DNA of 64,000 nucleotides from assembly GCA_020633555.1 (NCBI GenBank), contig JACKDL010000029.1:6049-70048 (forward strand), given 5' to 3'. Made by a program: the position numbers and the translations under genes. Shown here one piece after another: positions 46,221 through 54,481 of this stretch (its first letter is position 1; each line of letters starts with the position of its first letter). The DNA is from Myxococcales bacterium (lineage in GTDB: Bacteria > Myxococcota_A > Bradymonadia > UBA7976 > UBA1532). A model generated the notes under the pieces. The model searched no databases. It saw only the letters and a program-made list of their open reading frames with translations, and was not told where the DNA came from.

Positions 46221-47057
46221 GGCCTTCGGGCGCAGCACCACCCGCACCTGGGCCGTGCACGTCGCGTCGGGCCCCACCACCACCGGCAGCCGCTCGAAGG
46301 TGCGCTGCAAGCAGTCGCTCAGGTTGCTGTCGAGCAGGGTGGCCTCCTCCAGGCGCGCCACCGTACGGCCTTGGGGGCCCTCGGCGGTCACCGCGTAGGT
46401 GAGCCGGCCGCCCCGGGGCGGATCCAGGTCGTAGCAGGCAGCGAGCTGGGGCCCCAGGTCCTCCAGCGCGCGGCCGAACCTGGCTTGCGCCGCGCACGCG
46501 CCCTGAAAGGCGAAGGGCCGCACGGCCACGTCCACGGCTGCGGGCGCCGCGGCGTCCGCGGCGGGCTCGTCGGTGGGCAGGAGGGGCGAGCTGCGTCCGC
46601 CGCGGAAGACGGGCCCCGCGAACGGGTAGGGCACGCGGGCGCCGGCCGGAGGCGCGGGCACGGCGGGATCCACCGGCGTCGGGCCGGGGGCCCAGCCGGC
46701 GATGCGCCACACGCCCGCCTGCTGGGTCAGCCACAGGGTCTGCAGGTGCGGCTTGCCCTGGAGCGTGATCAACGCCTCGACCACCACCCGCCCGTCGATG
46801 GATCTCACCCGCCACACGTCCTCGAAGGTCAGCTCGGCGGGCTGTGCCACCAGCAGCCGCAGCGGGAAGTCGGCCGGCTGGACCTCGGGAGCGAAGCGAT
46901 CGGCCAGCGCGGCCGGCTCGTCGAAGACGTGGTGCTGCAGGAAGGTGATCGCGCGCCCCTCGGCGTCGGCCGGCTCGGCGATCCTGGGGGCGCCGTCCCG
47001 CTCGCAGGCGGTGAGGGCCAGCAGCGCCACCAGCGCGCTCGCGCGCCACGCCCTCAT
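46212..47057 (-). CDS. Secreted lipoprotein with AgmX/TonB-box-like C-terminus
   Basis: 281 aa, lipobox Cys18 (LALTAC). Residues about 30-140 look like an NTF2-like fold (ITFLQHHVFDEPAALADRFA). A Pro/Ala linker follows, then LEDLGPQLAACYDL with CLQRTFERLPVVVGPDATCTA at the end, the arrangement of the C-terminal domain of AgmX/PglI-type myxobacterial proteins. Overlaps the preceding lipoprotein's stop (TCAT) and belongs to that operon. Confidence 0.75.
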   Translation of the reverse strand: MRAWRASALVALLALTACERDGAPRIAEPADAEGRAITFLQHHVFDEPAALADRFAPEVQPADFPLRLLVAQPAELTFEDVWRVRSIDGRVVVEALITLQGKPHLQTLWLTQQAGVWRIAGWAPGPTPVDPAVPAPPAGARVPYPFAGPVFRGGRSSPLLPTDEPAADAAAPAAVDVAVRPFAFQGACAAQARFGRALEDLGPQLAACYDLDPPRGGRLTYAVTAEGPQGRTVARLEEATLLDSNLSDCLQRTFERLPVVVGPDATCTAQVRVVLRPKASP

Positions 47058-48118
47058 GGACGGCGGCTCGCCAGCGGCAGCCCGGGGGCCGCCACCTGCC
47101 AGTGGTCGAGCAGATCGACGGTGCGCGCGTGATCGGTCTCGAAGTTGGCGATGAGCACGGCGCCCACGGGCCGCAGGGGCTTCAGCCGCTGGAAGGCCGC
47201 CGCCAGCGAGCCGGGGTTCAGCCGGCCGCCGGCCTGGGTGGGCACCACCTCGACCTGATCGCCCACCTGCAGCCGCACCTCGGCCATGTCGCGCTGGATG
47301 ACCACCAGGGGCGGCGCGGCGGGGCCCCGGGGTCGCGGACCGCGGCGGGCCAGGGGCAGGGTGGCGGGCTTGCCGGCGGGCCCGCGGACGGCCAGGCGCA
47401 GCCCCTCGGCGCCCGCCTCGACGGCCCAGTCGGCCAGCAGCGCGTGGCGGCTGGCGGCGGCCCCGCCGGGCAAGGCGATGACCACCTCGGGCACGGCCGT
47501 GGCGTGCACGGCCTGGGCGAGGCGGTGGCGCACCTGCAGGTGCCGCTGGATGGCCTCGACCACCGGATCGTGCTGGTTGGCCACCGGATCGCCGTCCACC
47601 CAGACCCGCGCCTCGTGGGCCACCACCACCACCTGGGCGGTGGGGCGTCCATCGGCGTCGCGCCCGGCCAGGCCGCCGCGCCACGGCTCGGCGTTGGGCG
47701 CGCCAGGCAGGCCGTCCGGGCCCAGCAGGTCCAGCCAGATCTGCTGCTCTTCGGGGGGCGGGACCTCGACCACCTGCCAGGCGTCCAGGCCCCGGGCCAG
47801 CACCACGTCGAGCGCCAGGGGCCAGTCGTCGACGCTGAAGGCCACCCGGGCGGCGCGGCGGTCGGCGTCCAGCCGACGCAGCTCGGTCACGGGCAGCCGC
47901 TCGTAGCGCTTGGGATCCACCCGCCGGGCCAGCAGGAACGCGTCGAAGGCGGCCGGCGCGAAGTGGCGGCTGCGGGCGGCCACGTCGAACAGGGCCGGCC
48001 CGAAGGCGGCCTCCACCGTGGCCAGGGGCGACGTCAGGTGATCCGCGGGCGGCGGCGCCTCGCCCCCGCAGGCCCCCAGGACCACCGTGACCAGGGCCGT
48101 CCACACCGCGCGCCTCAC
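47054..48118 (-). CDS. Secreted lipoprotein, unknown, possible ExbD-like repeats
   Basis: 354 aa from a GTG overlapping the Rsm22-like gene stop (GTGA), lipobox Cys17 (LGAC). Pairs of alpha/beta units (LRLAVRGPAG, VVVIQRDMAEVRLQVGDQV, LRPVGAVLIANFETDHARTVDLLDHW) resemble ExbD/TolR periplasmic domains, a weak impression. No clear enzyme motif. Both downstream and upstream genes overlap it. Confidence 0.7.
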   Translation of the reverse strand: MRRAVWTALVTVVLGACGGEAPPPADHLTSPLATVEAAFGPALFDVAARSRHFAPAAFDAFLLARRVDPKRYERLPVTELRRLDADRRAARVAFSVDDWPLALDVVLARGLDAWQVVEVPPPEEQQIWLDLLGPDGLPGAPNAEPWRGGLAGRDADGRPTAQVVVVAHEARVWVDGDPVANQHDPVVEAIQRHLQVRHRLAQAVHATAVPEVVIALPGGAAASRHALLADWAVEAGAEGLRLAVRGPAGKPATLPLARRGPRPRGPAAPPLVVIQRDMAEVRLQVGDQVEVVPTQAGGRLNPGSLAAAFQRLKPLRPVGAVLIANFETDHARTVDLLDHWQVAAPGLPLASRRP

Positions 48119-49224
48119 GGCAGCACCTCGACGGCGCCGCCAGGCGGCAGGCGCAGGGTGTCGTGGCCCGCAGGGTCCGCGCCGGTGAACCGCAGCCCCG
48201 CGTGCAACTCCGCGTCATTGAAGGCGATGTTCTCGGGGCTCCGGTCGCGCTTCTGCAGCTCCAGGTGAGTCAGGCTGCCGTCGGCCAGGCACACGCGGGC
48301 CCGGGTGCGGCCCTTCTCGCGGCGGGGCTCGGCCACCACCCGGGCGTCCACCCGGCCCTGCGGGGTGGCCCGCGAGACGGCGAACCAGGTGGCCTGCAGC
48401 AGGTCGCGGCGGGTGCCCACCGCCCGGTCCACCGCGGCCATGAAGGCGGGGCGCTCGAAGGCCCAGGCGGCGTGGCACCAGTCGCCCGCCGCCAGGGCCG
48501 GGCAGGGTCGGCTGTGGGGGCAGGGCAGGTGGGCGTGCCAGCCGCCGGCCACCAGCGCGTCGCGCAGCGCCAGCGCGCGCCGGCTGGGCTCGGCGGCGGC
48601 CGGCTCCAAGGCCAGGGCGAAGCCGTCCGGGCTCACCAGCCTGTCCAGCAGCGCCACCAGGCCCGCGTCGGCGGTGGCGGGCAGCTCGTTGACCACGTTC
48701 ATCATCAGCGCGAGGTCGGCGGGGGGGCCCGCCCAGTCGGGTGCCGTGAGGTCCAGCAGGCGGGTCTGCACGGGCAGATCCAGCGCGGCGGCCAGCGCCT
48801 GGGCGGCCTGCAGGTTGGCGGCCCGGTGGTCGGTGAGGGTGTGCTGCACGGTCCGGCCGTTGGCCCGGGCCCACAGCCCGACCCCCACCACCCCGGTGCC
48901 GGGGCCGCCGCCAAGCTCCACCACCGAGAAGGGCTCGGGCAGGTGCGCGGCCAGCCGATCGAGGGCCGGCCAGAGCTTGGGGGCGTTCGCGCACAGGTAG
49001 TAGGTCTGGTAGGCCGCCCGCAGGTCCGCGCGCTCCAGGTAGCTGCCGCCGGCGAACCGGGCCCGGTCCTGGGTCAGGCCCATCTGCAGGGCCGCCACCC
49101 CCTGGGCCAGGCGGGCCACGGTGGTGGGGGCCTCCAGGGGGCCGTGCAGGCGCGCCAGGGCGGCCAGCAGGGGCTCAGGCACCGACAGGGCGGTGCCGCT
49201 TCTTCGGCGGTCGCGGCGGCTCAC
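48115..49224 (-). CDS. Rsm22-like small-subunit methyltransferase
   Basis: 369 aa from a GTG. The SAM-binding motif VVELGGGPGTGVVGV is followed by the family-specific Cys/His cluster CPHSRPCPALAAGDWCHAAW. Together these identify the Rsm22 group, thought to modify or assemble the ribosomal small subunit. It shows the typical C-terminal beta part ending in LPPGGAVEVLP. First gene of the operon with the two lipoproteins. Confidence 0.85.
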   Translation of the reverse strand: MSRRDRRRSGTALSVPEPLLAALARLHGPLEAPTTVARLAQGVAALQMGLTQDRARFAGGSYLERADLRAAYQTYYLCANAPKLWPALDRLAAHLPEPFSVVELGGGPGTGVVGVGLWARANGRTVQHTLTDHRAANLQAAQALAAALDLPVQTRLLDLTAPDWAGPPADLALMMNVVNELPATADAGLVALLDRLVSPDGFALALEPAAAEPSRRALALRDALVAGGWHAHLPCPHSRPCPALAAGDWCHAAWAFERPAFMAAVDRAVGTRRDLLQATWFAVSRATPQGRVDARVVAEPRREKGRTRARVCLADGSLTHLELQKRDRSPENIAFNDAELHAGLRFTGADPAGHDTLRLPPGGAVEVLP

Positions 49225-49306
49225 CCGGGCGAGTCTACCGGCCCCGGGGCCGGCCCTGCTATCCTCCGCGGCCCGTGCGTGCACCCCTTTCCCCCGCAGG
49301 TGGCCC

Positions 49307-49612
49307 ATGAGCCCCGAGATCTGGCTGTCGCTGCTGGCCGGCCTGGCCCTCGCCTCGGCGGGGGGCGTCTGGGCCCGGCGGCGGGCAGCGCGGGCCGACG
49401 ACCTGGCCGCGGCCCGGGAGCGGGTGGCCCGCCTGGAGGCCCGCCTGGCCGAGGCGCTCCAGCGAGTGCCCGAGCGCGACCGCCGGGCGGCCGAGGCGGA
49501 TCCCGCCACCGTGGTGGGGCTGGCGGCCCCGCTGATGGCCGATCTTCGGGACCTCCACGCCCGGCTCGACGGCGCCCGCGCGTGGCTGGCGGGCTTGGAG
49601 GCGCGGCGATGA
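49307..49612 (+). CDS. Small membrane-anchored coiled-coil protein
   Basis: 101 aa. One N-terminal membrane helix (SLLAGLALASAGGVW), then about 30 residues of Ala/Arg/Glu heptads, then a short helical end. It overlaps the next ATG (ATGA). Too short for a family call; coding is supported by the overlap and by its position. Confidence 0.6.
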   Translation: MSPEIWLSLLAGLALASAGGVWARRRAARADDLAAARERVARLEARLAEALQRVPERDRRAAEADPATVVGLAAPLMADLRDLHARLDGARAWLAGLEARR

Positions 49613-51129
49613 TCCTGCCGCGGGTGCGCGACGCGCTGCCCACCCCCGGCGAGGCGCCCCGGGTGCTGTTCGAGGACGCCGATCTGGTGGTGGTGGCCAA
49701 GCCGCCGGGCTGGTTGACCCACCCGGACGGCACCGGCGACCGGCCCGCCGTGACGACCACGGTGGGGGCCCATGGGGTTCACCAGCGACTGGACGTGGAC
49801 ACCACCGGGGTGCTCGCCCTGAGCCGCAGCGCTCGGGGTGATGCCCTGCTGTGCGCCGCCTTCGCGCAGGGCAAGGCGCGCAAGATCTACCGCGCCGTGG
49901 TGGACGGGGCGCCGCCGGCCCGCCAGGTCCTCTCGCAGCCGCTCGACGGCAAGCCCGCCGAGACCCGGGTGGAGGTGGAGCGCGCGGGGGACGGCTGGGC
50001 GCTGGTGCGCTGCGAGCCCGTGACGGGCCGTACCCACCAGATCCGCCGCCACCTGGCTGGGGCCGGCACGCCCATCCGGGGCGACGGGCGCTACGGCGAC
50101 GCGCTGGACCGCCAGGCGCCGCACGCCCTGCTGCACTGCGCCGCGCTGCACCTACCGGGGCCGCGGGTGTTCGAGGCGCCGCCACCGCCGGCCTTCGCCC
50201 GCTACCTGGGGCTGGATGCTGCGGCGGCCCGCGCGGGGCTGGCTGAGGATCCGGCCACCACCTGCTATCGGGAGCTCGACGGCGAGGGCGACGGCACGCC
50301 CGGCTGGGTGGTGGATCGCTACGGCGACTGGCTGTGGGTGCACCACCACCTGGCCCACCCCGCCGGGCCGCTGCCCCCGGCCGCGGGCGTCTACACGGTG
50401 GCCGCCCACCCCGACCGAAGCCGCGGGCAGCAGCCCCCGCCGGCCCACAGCGCGGGGGCGCCGGCGCCCGAGTGGCTCGATGTGTGGGAACATGGCGTGG
50501 CCCACCGGGTCCAACTGGGCGTGCAGCACCTGTCCACCGGCATCTTCCTCGACCAGCGGCCCCAGCGGGCCTGGCTGGCCCGGCACGCGGCGGGCATGCG
50601 GGTGCTGAACCTGTTCGCCCACGGGGGGGCCTTCAGCGTGGCCGCCGCCGTGGGGGGCGCGCAGACGGTGAGCGTGGATCTGTCGAAGCAGTGGCTGGGG
50701 CGGGTGGGGCCTTCGCTGGCGGCCAACGGGCTGGACCCGGATCCCGGCGCCCACGACACCATCTACGGTGACGTGTTCGACTGGGCCCGCCGGCTGGCCA
50801 ACCGGGGCGAGCGCTTCGACCTGGTGATCTGCGACCCGCCCAGCACCAGCGTGGGCAAGCGCAAGCGGCGCTGGTCGGCGGCGAAGGACTACCCCGAGCT
50901 GGTGGGCCTGCTGAGCCCGCTGGTGGCGCCCGGCGGCGCGCTGTGGGCGGCCACCAACCACCGCGGCGTCACGCCGGCGCGGTTCGCCGAGCTGGTGGGC
51001 CGCGGCGCGCCCTGGGGGGCCTGGCTGGAGCGGGTCTGCCCCCCGGCCGTGGACTTCCCCGGGCCCGCGGGGCCGGCCCCCGTGAAGACGCACGTCTGGC
51101 GTTGGCCCAAGCACGGCGTGGAGACCTGA
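49609..51129 (+). CDS. Fused RluA-type pseudouridine synthase and RlmI-type rRNA methyltransferase
   Basis: 506 aa. Residues about 20-205 carry the RluA fold: VVAKPPGWL, HQRLDVDTTGVLA with the catalytic Asp, GRTHQIRRHL. A linker of about 35 residues (cysteine plus GELDGEGDGTPGWVVDRYG-type PUA remnant) is followed by a class I methyltransferase (about 285-500) of the RlmI type: STGIFLDQRPQR, VLNLFAHGGAFSVAA, SVDLS, and CDPPSTSVGKRKRRW. Both halves appear catalytically complete. The two activities are normally on separate chains, so this is a bifunctional 23S rRNA modification enzyme. Confidence 0.9.
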   Translation: MILPRVRDALPTPGEAPRVLFEDADLVVVAKPPGWLTHPDGTGDRPAVTTTVGAHGVHQRLDVDTTGVLALSRSARGDALLCAAFAQGKARKIYRAVVDGAPPARQVLSQPLDGKPAETRVEVERAGDGWALVRCEPVTGRTHQIRRHLAGAGTPIRGDGRYGDALDRQAPHALLHCAALHLPGPRVFEAPPPPAFARYLGLDAAAARAGLAEDPATTCYRELDGEGDGTPGWVVDRYGDWLWVHHHLAHPAGPLPPAAGVYTVAAHPDRSRGQQPPPAHSAGAPAPEWLDVWEHGVAHRVQLGVQHLSTGIFLDQRPQRAWLARHAAGMRVLNLFAHGGAFSVAAAVGGAQTVSVDLSKQWLGRVGPSLAANGLDPDPGAHDTIYGDVFDWARRLANRGERFDLVICDPPSTSVGKRKRRWSAAKDYPELVGLLSPLVAPGGALWAATNHRGVTPARFAELVGRGAPWGAWLERVCPPAVDFPGPAGPAPVKTHVWRWPKHGVET

Positions 51130-52574
51130 TGAGCCTGTCCGAAGACCGCAAGCGCACCCTGCTGCTGGTGGGGATCCTGGGGGTGGTGCTGGGCACGGGC
51201 CTGGTGCAGTACCTGTGGCAGCAGAAGCGCGAGGCCGCCGCGGTGGCCCAGGCCAACCGCCCCGAGGCCCGGGCCCAGGCGGCGCTGCAGGACGCGGATC
51301 GCGCCACGCTGGCCCATGATCTGGGGGCAGCGGATCAGGCGCTGCTTCGGGCCCGGGAGGCCCTGGACGCGGTGCTGCTGGAGCGGCCGACGGACGAGGG
51401 CGCGCTGCGCTCGCGGCTGGTGGTGGCTCGGCGCCTGGCCAACGTGGCCGAGCAGGCGGGGCGGGCGGCGCAGGCCCGCGAGCACTTGAGCGACGCGTGG
51501 CGGCGGGCGCAGGCCCTTTTCGAGGCGCAGCGCACGGGCGAGCGGGCCCGCCTGGACCTGCTGACGGTGGCCCGCGAGTTGGCGGCCGTCCTGGATCGAG
51601 CTGGCGAACACAGCGCCGCCGCGCAGCGCACCGAGGAGGCCGCCAAGGCCGTCGAGGGGTCGCTGAAGGGGCTGACGCCCCCGCACACCGTGCGGCTGGC
51701 GCTGGTGGACACCTGGGAGGCGGCGGCCAGGGGGCACGGGGCGGCGAAGACCGCCGACGCGGCCATCGCGGCGGCCCGGCAGGCCATCGCCCACGCCGAG
51801 GGGGCCGTGAAGACCAGCGACCAGCCGGCGGTGGCCATGGCGCGGCTGTCGAACGTGGCGGGCGAGGCCGCCAAGCTGGCCAGCGAGCTGGGGCACGAGA
51901 GCGTGGCCGACCTGGAGGCGCAGGTGATTCGCCTGCTGCGCGCCCGGCTGGACACGGCCCAGGATCCCGACGCCGTGCGGCGCACCTTGGGCATCTGGCT
52001 GGCCCACCGGGCCGAGCGCGTCAAGGCCACGGACGACGCGGCGGCGCTGGCGGCGCTGGAGGAGGCCATCGCCTTGCGCAAGGCCCTGGTGGCGCGCAAC
52101 CCCGAGGACGCCGAGGCCCGCGAGGAGTACGTGCGCGCCCTGAACGCCTTCGGGGCCTTCCACAGCGAGAAGGACCGGGACGACAAGGCCGTGGCGCGTT
52201 ACGCCGAGGCGGCGGAGGCGGCGGCGGGCCTGCCCGAAGGTGGCGGCCGTATGCGCTTGATCGCCTTGGGGAATCAGGCGCACGTGCTGGGGCGGCTCGA
52301 TCGCATCGCGGAGTCCCGGGCGGTGGCCGAGCAGGCGTGGATCCTGGGCCAGCGGCTGGCGGACGGGACCAAGGCCGATCCCAAGGCGGCCGAGGACGCC
52401 GCCCGCGCCGGCCTGCGCTATGCGCGGGTGCTGCGGGCGCCGCCCAAGCCACAGAAGGACCAGGCGCGCACGGTAGTGCAGCAGGCCCGGGACCGGCTGG
52501 CGGGGCTGAAGGGGTCGCGGGCCCAGGAGATCGGCAAGGCCCTCGCCGAGCTGTCGGAGGAGCTGGGCCGCTGA
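51129..52574 (+). CDS. Membrane-anchored TPR-like repeat protein
   Basis: 481 aa. A single N-terminal membrane helix (TLLLVGILGVVLGTGLVQYL) precedes about 440 residues of Ala-rich antiparallel helix pairs with Leu/Arg spacing similar to tetratricopeptide repeats (for example ALAALEEAIALRKALVARNP). It starts within the stop of the fusion enzyme gene (A of TGATG). Scaffolding role assumed; partner unknown. Confidence 0.8.
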   Translation: MSLSEDRKRTLLLVGILGVVLGTGLVQYLWQQKREAAAVAQANRPEARAQAALQDADRATLAHDLGAADQALLRAREALDAVLLERPTDEGALRSRLVVARRLANVAEQAGRAAQAREHLSDAWRRAQALFEAQRTGERARLDLLTVARELAAVLDRAGEHSAAAQRTEEAAKAVEGSLKGLTPPHTVRLALVDTWEAAARGHGAAKTADAAIAAARQAIAHAEGAVKTSDQPAVAMARLSNVAGEAAKLASELGHESVADLEAQVIRLLRARLDTAQDPDAVRRTLGIWLAHRAERVKATDDAAALAALEEAIALRKALVARNPEDAEAREEYVRALNAFGAFHSEKDRDDKAVARYAEAAEAAAGLPEGGGRMRLIALGNQAHVLGRLDRIAESRAVAEQAWILGQRLADGTKADPKAAEDAARAGLRYARVLRAPPKPQKDQARTVVQQARDRLAGLKGSRAQEIGKALAELSEELGR

Positions 52575-52602
52575 GCCGACCGACCCGCTGACGGGCGATC
52601 CT

Positions 52603-53148
52603 TCAGGGGAACTCGCAGCCGCCGTCCATGCAGCGCCGCCCTGGCCCGCACTCGGCGTCCCCGGCGCACAAGACCTCGGCGTCGGCGCGCACGCAGCGCC
52701 CCGCAGCGCTGCACAGCGGGCGTGCGCCGCCCTCGCAGTCGCTGTCGTCGAAGCAGGCCACGCAGACGCCCACCGCGCCCTCGTCGGGCAGGGCGCATTG
52801 CGGCTGCGCCACGGGGCAGTCGAAGGCCTCGCGGCAGGCGCCCTGGCCCACCGGGACGCAGGTGTTCTGCCCGTCGCACACCGGCCGCGCAGCCGGGCAG
52901 TCGGCGGCGTCCAGGCAGGCCACGCACACCCCGTCGGCTCGGCAGCGCCCGGTGGGATCCGCGCAGCGATCGTCGTCCCCCTGGCACCCCCCGGGGGCGG
53001 CATCGGGCCCGGCATCGCCCTGGCCGCCGCTGCCCCCGCCGCCCACCGCCGCGTCCACCACCGGCGCGGTGACGGTGTCGTCCACGTCGCAGGCGCCCAG
53101 CGCTGCGGCCAGCAGGGCCACCGCCCCGATCCAGGTGCGCGCGCTCAC
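52603..53148 (-). CDS. Cys-rich lipoprotein
   Basis: 181 aa from a GTG overlapping the hydrolase stop (GTGA). Lipobox Cys20 (ALGAC) then Asp-Val-Asp-Asp. Four repeats of about 30 residues contain paired Cys (CVACLDAADC, CREAFDCPVAQPQC, CVACFDDSDC, CAGDAECGPGRRC), a disulfide array as in other lipoproteins of this window. No enzyme signature. Confidence 0.8.
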   Translation of the reverse strand: MSARTWIGAVALLAAALGACDVDDTVTAPVVDAAVGGGGSGGQGDAGPDAAPGGCQGDDDRCADPTGRCRADGVCVACLDAADCPAARPVCDGQNTCVPVGQGACREAFDCPVAQPQCALPDEGAVGVCVACFDDSDCEGGARPLCSAAGRCVRADAEVLCAGDAECGPGRRCMDGGCEFP

Positions 53149-54032
53149 TGTGCCCCCTCCGGGCGCCCGAAGAAGGCGTCGATGGCCGCCAGCACCGCCC
53201 GCGGGGCCTCGACGGGCAGGAAGTGGCCGGCGCCTTCAATCAGCGTCACCTGGTGGCGCTGGGCGAACGCGGCCGTGGGATCGCCCCGGAAGAAACCAGG
53301 GCCGATGCAGGCGTCGTCCGTGCCGCCCAACACCAGCGCGGGCACGGGCAGTGGGCGGTTCGTGATCGCCAGGCTGGCGCGCCAGCGGGCCGGGCGCCGG
53401 GGCCACAGGGCTCGGTAGTAGCCCAACGCCGTGGCCAGGGCGCCGGGGGGCGCCAGAGCCCGGCGGGCGGCCGCGAGCTGGGCCTCGCTGGCCTGGAATC
53501 GAGGGCTCCAGCTCCGCCACAGCCGGTCCACGTAGGTCCCGCCCGTGGCCTGCAAGGCGCGCACGGCGCCAGGGACTTGGAAGGCCCCCATGTAGGCGCT
53601 GCGCCGGAGCTGGCCCGGGTCACGGGGCAGACCGGCGATGAGCCAGGGGATGGGCGGCACGCTCAACAGCGCCACGCCGGCCACCCGGGGGCCGTCGGCG
53701 GCGGCCTGCGCCACCGCGCTGCCCCAGTCGTGGCCCACCAGCAGCGTGTGCTGAAAGCCCAGGGCGTCCAGCAGCTCGCCCACGTCGGCGGCCAGCCCCG
53801 CCAGGCTCAGATCGGCGCCGGGGCTGCTCTCGGACAGGCCGTAGCCGCGCAGGTAGGGGACCGCCACCCGCCAGCCCCGCTGGGCCAACCCGTGGGCCAG
53901 CCCCATCATGTTGGCCGGCGCGTCGGGGAAGCCGTGCAGGAGTAGAGCGTCCCGCGGGCCGTCGCCCACCACCGTCAGGCAGTAGCGGCAGCCGCGGATC
54001 CAGTGGACTTCGGTGCGGACTGCGGTGTGCAT
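53145..54032 (-). CDS. Alpha/beta hydrolase, epoxide-hydrolase-like
   Basis: 295 aa. Oxyanion loop LLHGFPDAP, nucleophile Asp in LVGHDWGSAVAQ (Asp rather than Ser marks the epoxide hydrolase/haloalkane dehalogenase group), cap domain about 145-210, acid region LVLGGTDDACIG, and the catalytic His in IEGAGHFLP. The substrate is unknown. The cognate ATG at 54032 is 74 bases from the divergent phosphorelay operon. Confidence 0.88.
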   Translation of the reverse strand: MHTAVRTEVHWIRGCRYCLTVVGDGPRDALLLHGFPDAPANMMGLAHGLAQRGWRVAVPYLRGYGLSESSPGADLSLAGLAADVGELLDALGFQHTLLVGHDWGSAVAQAAADGPRVAGVALLSVPPIPWLIAGLPRDPGQLRRSAYMGAFQVPGAVRALQATGGTYVDRLWRSWSPRFQASEAQLAAARRALAPPGALATALGYYRALWPRRPARWRASLAITNRPLPVPALVLGGTDDACIGPGFFRGDPTAAFAQRHQVTLIEGAGHFLPVEAPRAVLAAIDAFFGRPEGAQ

Positions 54033-54106
54033 GTCCGCGGTGTACCCGACCGGGCGGGGTGGTCGAAAGCCTCGACACTCCGCGTCGTTTCCCGCAGGTT
54101 TTCCCC

Positions 54107-54481
54107 GTGGAACGCGACGAATTGATGGATGTCCTCTTGGATTTGAAGCACGACCTGGGCAAGCACCTGCCCCGGCCCGTGCGCTGGTTGCCGCCGGACG
54201 CCTCGGCCGACGACCTGCGCGCGGCGCTGCGGCAGGCGCTCGAGCGCACCCACGGGGGCCGCTCGGCGGCGGCGCTGTGGGCCGACGCTGAAGGGGAGCT
54301 GGCGTCGGTGGCGCAGCGGCCGGCGTTCCAGGCCCTGGCCTTGGCCGTCCAGCGCGCCTTGGCCTGGGGCGCGCGGCTCGATGACCCGGACGCGGCCCTG
54401 GATCGCGCGGCCGTCGAGGCGGATCTGCTGGCGGTGGGCCCCGCGGTGGCGGCCCTGATGGACGCGGTGGCCCATGGCTGA
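54107..54481 (+). CDS. Small His-motif protein at the head of the phosphorelay operon
   Basis: 124 aa from GTG (ATG at 54125 is an alternative). All-helical with a DLKHDLGKHL segment around His15 (GTG numbering), similar to the HExxKHN phospho-acceptor-like region of the sensor kinase two genes downstream. This may be a histidine-phosphotransfer or dimerisation-like domain. The stop overlaps the next ATG by 8 bases. No known family recognised. Confidence 0.6.
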   Translation: MERDELMDVLLDLKHDLGKHLPRPVRWLPPDASADDLRAALRQALERTHGGRSAAALWADAEGELASVAQRPAFQALALAVQRALAWGARLDDPDAALDRAAVEADLLAVGPAVAALMDAVAHG

